Shown here in pieces: positions 1 through 5,196 of a DNA stretch of 7,343 nt; position 1 is the stretch's first letter; every line of letters starts with the position of its first letter. The translations under genes were made by a program, and so were the position numbers. This DNA is from SAR324 cluster bacterium (GTDB lineage: Bacteria; Bdellovibrionota; UBA2361; JAAZON01). The DNA is taken from assembly GCA_012797725.1 (NCBI GenBank), contig JAAZON010000615.1:1-7343 (forward strand). The letters are read 5' to 3'. The notes beneath the pieces are model-generated. The model had not been told where the DNA came from, did not search any database, and worked only from the letters and a program-made list of their open reading frames with translations.

Positions 1-249
1 CAAGCTGGATATTACTCTGACAAAATATCGCTCTTTCTTAATATCTATCTAGTTAAACTATCAATCGAGGCATTACTTGAATAGCCCCAATCGGGAATAT
101 CTAAGTTTATGGAGATATGATCGGCGCATTGCCTTGTTATCAATGATTAATTAAATCAGAAACTTTTTCAAATTTTCCCCGATTATGAGTTTAGGAACAA
201 ATGCCGGTTCCGTGGATTCGAACTTTATTGAAAGATGGCGTGATAAAAC

Positions 250-267
250 GATACCGGCTACGGTATC
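250..267. promoter_or_regulatory. Candidate operator palindrome of the DUF4160/HTH operon
   Basis: GATACCG (250-256) and CGGTATC (261-267) are perfect inverted 7-mers around a GCTA spacer. The element ends 15 bases before the TTG start at 283, where a repressor would block transcription. The second gene of the operon encodes a helix-turn-helix protein, and antitoxin-like HTH proteins usually repress their own operon by binding such palindromes. The symmetry is seen directly; the operator role is inferred. It could also form a small hairpin in a leader RNA. Confidence 0.5.
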
Positions 268-270
268 ATG

Positions 271-275
271 AAGGA
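271..275 (+). promoter_or_regulatory. Ribosome binding site supporting a TTG start at 283
   Basis: AAGGA sits 7 bases before the TTG at 283, which is ideal Shine-Dalgarno spacing. An in-frame TAG at 280-282 rules out any earlier start. Together these fix TTG 283 as the start of the DUF4160-like gene, and the resulting N-terminus matches the usual beginning of the family. Confidence 0.6.
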
Positions 276-282
276 TGATTAG

Positions 283-482
283 TTGCGACGAATAAAACGC
301 GGAGGTTATATCTTTGAGTATTGGGTTGGTGACCACCCACCAAAATACGTCCATATTATGAAGGATTCTGAATTGATTGCTCGCGTGGAGCTGGATGATG
401 AGCTCACTTTAATTGAGGGCAGAATCGACCAATAAATAAAAAAATCTTGAGGACTTTGATTAAGGAAGGCTTACTGAGATGA
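283..482 (+). pseudogene. DUF4160-like toxin-family protein, C-terminus frameshifted
   Basis: This small protein resembles the DUF4160 family, often found as the first gene of toxin-antitoxin-like pairs; the biochemical activity is unknown to me. Reading from TTG 283 gives 50 residues beginning MRRIKRGGYIFEYW, then GDHPPKYVHIMKD (residues 16-28), which matches the family core of Gly-Tyr strand followed by a Pro-Pro/His-Val-His-like turn. The frame stops at TAA 433-435. The family normally continues into a basic C-terminal helix. That helix is present in the next frame (432-479, INKKILRTLIKEGLLR) and ends at TGA 480-482. A one-base loss near 430-435 explains this. If it is repaired, the stop overlaps the next start as ATGA, the normal arrangement for such pairs. 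Alternatively, the 50-residue form (283-435) is functional, or the base was lost in sequencing. Confidence 0.6.
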
Positions 483-943
483 GACATAAAAGATTCAAGC
501 TCGTTGAATTTGACAACAAGAAAAGAGTCTTCCGGCTCGGATACACAAGTGGGTTGGTAATTGAATGCCCATATTCCGCACTAAGCATAAATAAAAAAGT
601 TATTGAAGCAGCTCCCGATTCTGAAGATGGTGGTTTCTCTTTTTACTTCGTTCTGGAAAATGGCAAAAAACATTTTGTCCCCTTCGATCAACCGTTGCAT
701 ATCGTTCAGAATCCTTCCTACGTGAAAGAACAGACTCTTTTTGAAATGACCAAGGAATTAAATCGGTTTATTAAAGCTGACAGTATTTCTAAGCGCGAAT
801 TAGCTCGCCGGCTTAATACTTCTCTATCCCAGCTAGCAAGATTGCTCGATACCACCAATTACAAGAAAGATCTTTCTCGCCTAATTGAGATAGCTGCTAT
901 TTTAAATTATGAGTTCAAATGGGAATTCAGGAAGGCCGCATAG
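479..943 (+). CDS. DUF2442-like/HTH protein, probable antitoxin of the DUF4160 pair
   Basis: This 154-residue protein has two parts. Residues 1-85 form a beta-rich, DUF2442-like module with motifs GLVIECPYSAL (25-35), GGFSFYF (51-57) and VPFDQPL (67-73). Residues about 103-147 form an Xre-like helix-turn-helix, with SKRELARRL (104-112) as the first helix pair and TSLSQLARLLD (114-124) as the probable recognition helix. This layout is familiar from genes that follow a DUF4160 gene, where the HTH part probably neutralises the partner and represses the operon. A good ribosome site (AAGGAAGG, 462-469) precedes the ATG. The start overlaps the ancestral stop of the upstream gene (ATGA), showing that the two evolved as one translational unit. 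The predicted binding site is the palindrome at 250-267. The domain assignment is by resemblance only, and the antitoxin role is inferred. Confidence 0.75.
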   Translation: MRHKRFKLVEFDNKKRVFRLGYTSGLVIECPYSALSINKKVIEAAPDSEDGGFSFYFVLENGKKHFVPFDQPLHIVQNPSYVKEQTLFEMTKELNRFIKADSISKRELARRLNTSLSQLARLLDTTNYKKDLSRLIEIAAILNYEFKWEFRKAA

Positions 944-954
944 TCTTTGATTCT

Positions 955-1006
955 TCGGCCGGGCAGAGCCCGCCCCTCCGATCGGCCGTGTGAAACACGC
1001 CCCTTC
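955..1006. repeat. Tandem 27-base repeat with covarying hairpins
   Basis: Two units lie exactly 27 bases apart. Each is TCGGCC (955-960 and 982-987), then an 11-base hairpin, then GCCCCTYC (972-979 and 999-1006). The flanks are nearly identical but the hairpins differ: GGGC-AGA-GCCC (961-971) against GTGT-GAA-ACAC (988-998). Both arms change together so that pairing is kept. The array begins 12 bases after the HTH gene stop and is far richer in GC than its surroundings. Similar GGGGCG-type extragenic hairpins are scattered in many bacterial genomes. There is no T-run, so it is not a standard terminator. Confidence 0.75.
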
Positions 1007-1021
1007 TGTGAATATGATCAA

Positions 1022-1042
1022 CGGCCTTGCGGGCCAGTCCTC
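1022..1042. repeat. Degenerate third unit of the hairpin repeat
   Basis: CGGCC at 1022-1026 repeats the start of the two upstream units. It is followed by a small GGCC-TTGCG-GGCC-type hairpin (pairing arms within 1023-1035) and then by CCAGTCCTC, a loose match to the 3' flank. It is separated from unit two by 15 AT-rich bases. The unit is too divergent to be certain of common origin. Confidence 0.35.
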
Positions 1043-1175
1043 TGTCTTGTCCTCCGTATTCATGCTCCGATTGGCATCATAACAAGGTTGGAAATCAGAG
1101 CAAGTTCTCAATTCAGATCTCCTTATTCTATTTAGGAAAACGCTGAAACTCATAAATTCTCAATAATCCTAACAA

Positions 1176-1205
1176 TTGTAGCCTTTGAACAGGGCTTGCT
1201 ATAAT
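1176..1205 (+). promoter_or_regulatory. Extended -10 promoter
   Basis: TG-N-TATAAT (1197-1205) is a perfect extended -10 element. A weak -35 (TTGTAG, 1176-1181) lies 18 bases upstream. Transcription would begin near 1212, three bases before an ATG at 1215. It could serve the short ORF there, a small RNA, or the membrane operon further on at 1393. Confidence 0.5.
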
Positions 1206-1214
1206 GCCCCTTCA

Positions 1215-1328
1215 ATGATCAGTGAAATTCCTTATATGGCCCGACCCACAAATAAGCTTCGTCTGTTCAATCTGAAGAGGCCTAACTCCAACTCTAAACG
1301 ACAAGTCCTTATTCTTGGAGCTAGCTGA
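1215..1328 (+). CDS. Possible small basic protein, maybe from a leaderless transcript
   Basis: A 37-codon frame runs from ATG 1215 to TGA 1326-1328; a second in-frame ATG at 1236 would give 30 residues. The product is rich in Lys and Arg (MARPTNKLRLFNLKRP from the second Met, then SKRQVLILGAS at the end). I do not recognise it. The first ATG is about three bases after the predicted start of transcription, so translation would be nearly leaderless; neither ATG has a good Shine-Dalgarno site. The frame may be chance, and the transcript may instead be non-coding or simply the leader of the next operon. Confidence 0.25.
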   Translation: MISEIPYMARPTNKLRLFNLKRPNSNSKRQVLILGAS

Positions 1329-1353
1329 ACTTGACAAGATTCTTTAGTATATT
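1325..1353 (+). promoter_or_regulatory. Candidate promoter of the DUF2892-CNNM operon
   Basis: TATATT (1348-1353) is a five-of-six -10 match, with CTGAAC (1325-1330) 17 bases upstream as a three-of-six -35. It would start transcription near 1360, about 33 bases before the ATG at 1393. A consensus TTGACA at 1331-1336 is also present but lies too close to this -10 and has no good partner of its own. Confidence 0.35.
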
Positions 1354-1392
1354 GATTTATTGAAGGGTATTTAGTTTCCTTGAGAGAGTAAT

Positions 1393-1596
1393 ATGGCACT
1401 TGATAAACTGATATTTCGAATTGCGGGAATTATGATTATTCTTAGCTTGCTTCTTTCGCAAGTGCATAGCGCCTATTGGCTTTTGTTCACATGCTTCATA
1501 GGACTCAATATGACACAAGCCTCATATACAGGTTTTTGTCCAATGGTCATATTGTTGAAGAAAATGGGGATTAAACCTGGATGCGCCTTTGAATAA
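1393..1596 (+). CDS. DUF2892 (YgaP-type transmembrane domain) protein
   Basis: This 67-residue protein has the DUF2892 fold, the membrane part that is also found at the C-terminus of YgaP-type rhodaneses. It has two hydrophobic helices at about residues 8-24 and 27-44. The family signatures are YWLLFTCFIGLN (28-39) and the GFCP motif (47-50) followed by a basic helix ILLKKMG (53-59). No rhodanese domain is attached. The function is not firmly known; GFCP suggests a role linked to sulfur or thiol chemistry in the inner membrane. The start has a GAGAGAG ribosome site 4 bases upstream. The stop is 10 bases before the CNNM gene, so the two are probably one operon. Confidence 0.85.
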   Translation: MALDKLIFRIAGIMIILSLLLSQVHSAYWLLFTCFIGLNMTQASYTGFCPMVILLKKMGIKPGCAFE

Positions 1597-1606
1597 AGTC
1601 TTTTAG

Positions 1607-2653
1607 ATGTTTTCGCTAATAGTCATTTCAATAGCTGCAATAATCGGATCGGCATTGGTTTCCACAGTTGAGGCAGCTTTGTTTTCTTGCCCGCTGATAA
1701 AAGCGCGGCAGATGGTTGAGCAAAGGGGCACCAAATCAGCAAAAGCCTTGCTGAAAATTCGTGAGAATATGAGCCGACCAATCTCGGCTATGGTACTACT
1801 CGCAAACCTTTTTGCGATTATAGGGAGCCTTATTATAGGTGCTGTCGCAGCAAATGAACTGGACACAGTACATCTAAGCATATTTTCTGTAGCCTACACG
1901 ATCTTATTCATACTCTTTGCCGAGATTATCCCGAAAAACTTTGGCGAACGTCATGCAGTCTCGGTCGCTCTATTTGGAGCAAGGCCTCTAATCTTAATCG
2001 CGAAAATCCTAAGCCCCTTAATTTGGATCGTTGAAAGATTCGTTAGCCCATCCAACAAAAATCCCATACAGAGTATCACGACGGAAAATGAAATTAAGCT
2101 GCTAGTTCAAGTGGGTAAAGAAGAAGGTATTATCGAACAAGACGAGGCCGACATGATTCATCGCATCTTTAAGCTGAATGACGTGATGGCTAAAGACATA
2201 ATGACTCCAAGGGTCAGTATAACGTCCTTGGAAGGAAAGGCTATTTTGGCTGAAGTGAAAGATGAGGTCTTGCGTTCCCAACACTCAAGGATAGTCCTCT
2301 TTGGAGACTCGACAGATGAGGTAATTGGCATTGCGCTAAAAGACGAATTACTGAAAGCGCTTATTGAGAACAAGGGTGAAACTAAAATAATCGACCTAGC
2401 CCGTCCTCCGCATTTCGTCCCAAGTATGGTGAGGGCAGATAACTTGCTTAGCTTCTTCCAAGAGCACAGAGATCATATTGCGGTAGTTGTAGATGAGTTT
2501 GGTGGTACGGCAGGAGTGGTAACTTTAGAAGACGTGCTTGAAGTGCTGACGGGAGAAATTGTTGACGAGACGGATCGCGTGATGGATATGCAAGCAGCAG
2601 CACGCAGAAGGCGTTTCCGCTTTTCATTTCTTCGTGGAAGCAGGAAGAAGTAA
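1607..2653 (+). CDS. CNNM/CBS membrane protein, short CorC-type without the C-terminal domain
   Basis: This 348-residue protein belongs to the CNNM (DUF21)/CBS family, related to HlyC/CorC/YfjD proteins and linked to Mg2+ or other divalent cation export. The CNNM membrane domain spans about residues 1-150, with hydrophobic segments near 3-24, 62-84, 92-110 and 123-145. It contains STVEAALFS (19-27) and AEIIPK (105-110), both family hallmarks. The KEEGIIEQDEADMI linker (171-184) leads to a CBS pair (about 193-320) that includes DIMTPR (197-202) and DEFGGTAGVVTLEDVLE (296-312); such pairs bind adenine nucleotides. Family members often end in a CorC_HlyC domain of about 80 residues. Here it is replaced by a short basic tail (ARRRRFRF, 332-339). 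The ATG lacks a strong ribosome site and lies 10 bases after the DUF2892 stop, which suggests translational coupling. Confidence 0.9.
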   Translation: MFSLIVISIAAIIGSALVSTVEAALFSCPLIKARQMVEQRGTKSAKALLKIRENMSRPISAMVLLANLFAIIGSLIIGAVAANELDTVHLSIFSVAYTILFILFAEIIPKNFGERHAVSVALFGARPLILIAKILSPLIWIVERFVSPSNKNPIQSITTENEIKLLVQVGKEEGIIEQDEADMIHRIFKLNDVMAKDIMTPRVSITSLEGKAILAEVKDEVLRSQHSRIVLFGDSTDEVIGIALKDELLKALIENKGETKIIDLARPPHFVPSMVRADNLLSFFQEHRDHIAVVVDEFGGTAGVVTLEDVLEVLTGEIVDETDRVMDMQAAARRRRFRFSFLRGSRKK

Positions 2654-2670
2654 GGCTTCTTCGCTTTTTT
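2644..2670 (+). terminator. Rho-independent terminator overlapping the CNNM stop codon
   Basis: GAAGAAG (2644-2650) pairs perfectly with CTTCTTC (2656-2662) around a TAAGG loop, followed by GC and six Ts (2665-2670). The TAA stop (2651-2653) is within the loop, so the last codons of the gene form the left arm. It ends the DUF2892-CNNM operon before the convergent minus-strand gene. Confidence 0.75.
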
Positions 2671-2700
2671 GTAATACGCAGGGATAACTTTACGCTCTCA

Positions 2701-2745
2701 CATCAACTACTGATGCTGCTTTAATACGGCCTTCGTATAAAGCAG
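2701..2745 (-). repeat. Two adjacent hairpins at the 3' end of the minus-strand gene
   Basis: CTGCTTTAATACG (2716-2728) pairs with CGTATAAAGCAG (2734-2745): 12 base pairs with a single bulged A (2724) and a 5-base loop. Directly next to it, CATCA (2701-2705) pairs with TGATG (2711-2715) around the stop codon. Both overlap the last codons or stop of the minus-strand gene. No T-run follows on the minus strand, so this may be an imperfect terminator or a 3'-end stabiliser. Confidence 0.5.
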
Positions 2746-2967
2746 ACAAGACTTCCCATTTTTCCTAATTAGAACTGGGACCCCCCTTTCTCCATAGCGC
2801 CTAAGCGCGTTTGCAAGGCTGTCCCCAAACCTTCTACCGATAACCTCATCAACTTCAGGTACGAACGCCTCTGTTAACTCAAACTCCCTACCACCCGAGT
2901 TCACATAGATAAAATTGGAGCTAGCGCCTATCTCTGCGGAATAATTTTCCCCAGCTTGATCGCCCAT
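2707..2967 (-). CDS. Hypothetical protein, 86 residues
   Basis: I do not recognise a family. The protein is soluble, with an acidic N-terminal half (EFELTEAFVPEVDEV, 28-42) and a basic C-terminal half. The latter contains LANALRRYGERGVPVLIRKN (51-70), which looks like a helix followed by a Gly-turn and beta strand. There is no signal peptide or membrane segment. It is probably real: on the minus strand AAGG stands 8 bases before the ATG, and it is convergent with the terminator-closed operon to its left. A GAGATTAA/TTAATCTC inverted repeat (2989-2996 and 3031-3038) lies upstream of its start and could be regulatory. The hairpins at 2701-2745 cover its last codons. Confidence 0.6.
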   Translation of the reverse strand: MGDQAGENYSAEIGASSNFIYVNSGGREFELTEAFVPEVDEVIGRRFGDSLANALRRYGERGVPVLIRKNGKSCLLYTKAVLKQHQ

Positions 2968-3320
2968 TTATAGCACCTTAAAGATTGCGAGATTAAAAAT
3001 ACACTGTTTCATACTACTACAACTATGCTGTTAATCTCATTCTTTTTCTTCCAAAGCACCAACTGAAAGAGACAACTTGTCGAATTCACTGTTAGTTTAG
3101 AAAGAACGCTTATTCGAAAAGATGAAGTCTCGTGATCCGCCGCCTCCGCTTTGCTGTCCTAAGCCCATTATTAATGATTTGAATGGTAGCTCCGCGGCAA
3201 GACCTAAGAACGGTTTTTTCACCCCCGCTTTTTAAGCAATCGCGCTTTAAATTTCCCTTTCTGAACTCAAATGAGTATATTAATCATTCTCAACTGATGT
3301 TTCCATTACTAGTGAAGACT
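2968..3320. other. Divergent intergenic region
   Basis: This stretch separates the minus-strand gene from the AbiEi-like gene and must hold the promoters for both. An inverted repeat GAGATTAA (2989-2996) / TTAATCTC (3031-3038) with a 34-base gap is the only clear structure; it could be a pair of half-sites for a regulator or chance. I see no strong sigma-70 promoter pair on either strand. The frame of the AbiEi-like gene stays open back to an ATG at 3183, directly after a TGA (3180-3182), but this extension looks non-coding. Confidence 0.4.
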
Positions 3321-3917
3321 ATGTCTCACGATGAAGCTTTAAAATATTTCAAGTCAAATTCCGGCTATGCACGGATGAAGGATCTTAAGCAAATGGGAAT
3401 ACACCCAAGAGTATTAAAGGACTTCATCTCAAAAAAAATGGTTCAAAAAATTAAGCCAGGTATATACAGACTAATTGACGTTAACGCCTCTGAGTACCAA
3501 CACTTTGTAGACCTCTGCATAGCCATTCCAAAAGGAGTTATTTGTATCTATTCAGCGTTAAACTACTATGGACTATCTGAATATAAACCAGAAAGGATCA
3601 TGTTAGCTGTTCCTCAAGGTTGTCGTTTGCCTAAAATTGAAAATACTGATTTCCAAGGCTTCTTTTTCTCTCCACAAATGTATTTTGGTGACATTGAAGA
3701 AATCGAATTAGACGGTGGTATTTTCAGAATATACTCTAGAGAGAAAGCGTTAGTTGATGCTTTTAGATTTAAATCCCGTTTCGGGCTGGAAAGAGCCCAG
3801 TCGGCCTTAATTCGATACACAAAAAGCCCCCACCGCCATCTGGGACGTCTTCTTGTGCTGGCAAGACAGTGTAAGGTTTTGCAGGCTATGCTTCCTTTTC
3901 TAGATGAAGTCATGTAG
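3321..3917 (+). CDS. AbiEi-family antitoxin-like protein, orphan
   Basis: This 198-residue protein has the AbiEi layout. An N-terminal winged-helix domain (about 1-51) contains GYARMKDLKQMGIHPRVL (15-32) and ends in KIKPGIYRL (43-51). The C-terminal antitoxin domain has YSALNYYGLSEYKP (77-90) and SREKALVDAFRF (139-150). In AbiE type IV toxin-antitoxin systems this protein represses its operon and counters the AbiEii nucleotidyltransferase toxin. No AbiEii gene follows: 8 bases downstream comes an SDR gene. It is therefore an orphan, perhaps a domesticated regulator or an antitoxin acting elsewhere. I chose ATG 3321 because the domain begins just after it and the length fits the family. ATG 3183 would add 46 residues without domain resemblance and has no ribosome site. 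Confidence 0.8.
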   Translation: MSHDEALKYFKSNSGYARMKDLKQMGIHPRVLKDFISKKMVQKIKPGIYRLIDVNASEYQHFVDLCIAIPKGVICIYSALNYYGLSEYKPERIMLAVPQGCRLPKIENTDFQGFFFSPQMYFGDIEEIELDGGIFRIYSREKALVDAFRFKSRFGLERAQSALIRYTKSPHRHLGRLLVLARQCKVLQAMLPFLDEVM

Positions 3918-3925
3918 AGAGCCTT

Positions 3926-4894
3926 ATGCCTTTAAGAGTACTCGTGACCGGAGCAAGTGGGTTCGTTGGTGGCCATATTGCCCTTGGGTTAGCAGAAAAT
4001 TCTTTCCACGTTATAGCAAGCGGTGGACTGCATGAATGTCCGCTAGAGGTCAGATGTGCTGCAGAATTGACTCTTTCATTCAATCTGCAAAGCCAAGAAA
4101 GCATATTAAAGTTGATCGAAGAGGCTAGACCTGATGCCATAGTGCATGCAGCAGCCCTTGCAAATCCTTCAGCCTGCGAAAAGAATCCTGAGGAAGCAAG
4201 ACTTGTAAATGTAGAAGGGATGAAAAATCTCTTGGCCGTGTTTAAATCTCTCCCATCAAAACCTCTATTCATATACATTTCTACAGATTTGGTCTTTGAT
4301 GGAGGATGCGCCCCAGAAGGAGGCTTTCGTGAAGAGGATGAGGCTATACCTATTAGTGTCTATGGAAAATCAAAGTTGGAGTCAGAGAGGATACTACTAA
4401 ACGAGTATGAAAAAGCCTTCGTTGCAAGAATTTGTCTTGTCTACGGAAATGAGCTTGGGGGCCGACAGGGTTTCCTGACGTGGACATTGGGCGCTCTTAA
4501 CGAATCAAAGCCTCTGACATTATTTGTGGATGAATTTCGTACTCCTGTTTATGAAGATGATGTTAATCGCTCAATAATTGAGATTTTGAGCCGTTACGAA
4601 AGAAATGAAACTTCGCTTTCTTTGCTTCTTAATTCCAGCAAACAGCATTCCAGGCTTTTCCATGTTCCTGGTTCTGAAAGGATCTCTCGATATGATTTTG
4701 CAAAAAAGTTAATCAAAATCACTGGACACCCAGAGAAGTTGCTCATCCCGAGAAGCTTAAAAGACGTAAGTTTAGCAAATCCCCGCTCGCCTGATGTTAG
4801 TTTATGTGGTGAGAAAATTCGGCATATTCTGGGCATAAGAACCTTAGACGTTAATGAAGGCTTGAAAAAGCTGACGCCTTTACTCAAAGCCTGA
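3926..4894 (+). CDS. RmlD-like dTDP-4-dehydrorhamnose reductase family SDR
   Basis: This 322-residue extended short-chain dehydrogenase/reductase is most like RmlD, which reduces dTDP-4-dehydro-L-rhamnose to dTDP-L-rhamnose with NADPH or NADH. It shows the Rossmann nucleotide motif TGASGFVG (8-15), the conserved AAALANPSACE (75-85) and VN (95-96), the catalytic Ser/Thr region STDLVFDG (119-126), and YGKSK (146-150) supplying the active-site Tyr146 and Lys150. FRTPVYEDDV (204-213) is the substrate-domain motif of RmlD-like enzymes. RmlA, RmlB and RmlC are not adjacent, so the exact sugar substrate is uncertain; it could act in another nucleotide-sugar pathway or as a MAT2B-like family member. 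It starts 8 bases after the AbiEi-like gene and is probably co-transcribed with it. It ends with TGA. Confidence 0.85.
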   Translation: MPLRVLVTGASGFVGGHIALGLAENSFHVIASGGLHECPLEVRCAAELTLSFNLQSQESILKLIEEARPDAIVHAAALANPSACEKNPEEARLVNVEGMKNLLAVFKSLPSKPLFIYISTDLVFDGGCAPEGGFREEDEAIPISVYGKSKLESERILLNEYEKAFVARICLVYGNELGGRQGFLTWTLGALNESKPLTLFVDEFRTPVYEDDVNRSIIEILSRYERNETSLSLLLNSSKQHSRLFHVPGSERISRYDFAKKLIKITGHPEKLLIPRSLKDVSLANPRSPDVSLCGEKIRHILGIRTLDVNEGLKKLTPLLKA

Positions 4895-4984
4895 TTAGAC
4901 TTACAATTATTGTTAGAGATGGTGTGGCTCTGTGGAGAGATCTGGCCCTACGAAGAGGTCACAGTTTTTTTAGAAAGAGAAACC

Positions 4985-5155
4985 ATGGAATCTGTGGTTC
5001 AATTCATATGCGGCATTTTAAAGATCATCGCCATCTTCTTTTTTATTCGAGGTTTGTTGTATCTGGCTGGCTTCCGTTACAACATTCCAATTATCGATGA
5101 CTTCTTTTGGCTAATAATAAAGTCAATTAGCACTTGGGCTGCTAGACCCTGGTAA
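4985..5155 (+). CDS. Small membrane protein, 56 residues
   Basis: I do not recognise a family. The peptide has one long hydrophobic helix (about residues 4-28, including IIAIFFFIRGLLYLAGF) and a second amphipathic segment (39-50) ending in AARPW, so it is probably an inner-membrane protein. ATG 4985 is preferred: it is preceded by the purine-rich AGAAAGAGA and begins just ahead of the membrane helix. The frame is open back to TTG 4910 and ATG 4919, which would add about 25 poorly hydrophobic residues and lack a good ribosome site. It lies between the RmlD-like gene and the protease, 90 bases after the former, with no terminator seen on either side. Confidence 0.55.
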   Translation: MESVVQFICGILKIIAIFFFIRGLLYLAGFRYNIPIIDDFFWLIIKSISTWAARPW

Positions 5156-5196
5156 AAAGTTATCATTAAAAGTTTGATGAGGTTTATACGACATCG

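Larger units (their letters stand above)
1..282. other. Upstream region with no assignable gene
   Basis: The plus-strand frame beginning at base 1 stays open for 27 codons to a TAG at 82-84. This could be the tail of a gene lying to the left, but it is too short to tell from chance. Bases 85-249 are AT-rich with no convincing ORF, RNA or repeat. There is an AT-rich near-palindrome at 144-158 and a TTGAAA (228-233) without a good -10 partner. The only clear structure is the palindrome at 250-267, listed separately. Confidence 0.4.

Noticed and set aside
211..245. GATTCGAAC resembling a tRNA T-loop on the minus strand
   Set aside because: The flanking bases do not form a T-stem and no acceptor, D or anticodon arms are seen.
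151..354. Minus-strand 67-codon frame
   Set aside because: It overlaps the DUF4160-like gene, whose family resemblance, ribosome site and start are clear; no family or signal supports the antisense frame.
902..1153. Overlapping frames on both strands across the GC-rich repeats
   Set aside because: Both frames exist because the GC-rich repeat has few stop codons; the translated sequences are low-complexity and lack family signals.
1331..1360. Promoter based on the consensus TTGACA at 1331-1336
   Set aside because: No acceptable -10 lies 16-18 bases downstream; the TATATT at 1348-1353 fits the overlapping CTGAAC better.
3183..3320. Upstream extension of the AbiEi-like gene from ATG 3183
   Set aside because: There is no ribosome site, the extra 46 residues have no AbiEi resemblance, and the downstream start gives the family length.
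3321..4894. Complete AbiE toxin-antitoxin system
   Set aside because: The gene after the AbiEi-like protein is an SDR reductase with TGASGFVG and YGKSK motifs, not an AbiEii nucleotidyltransferase.
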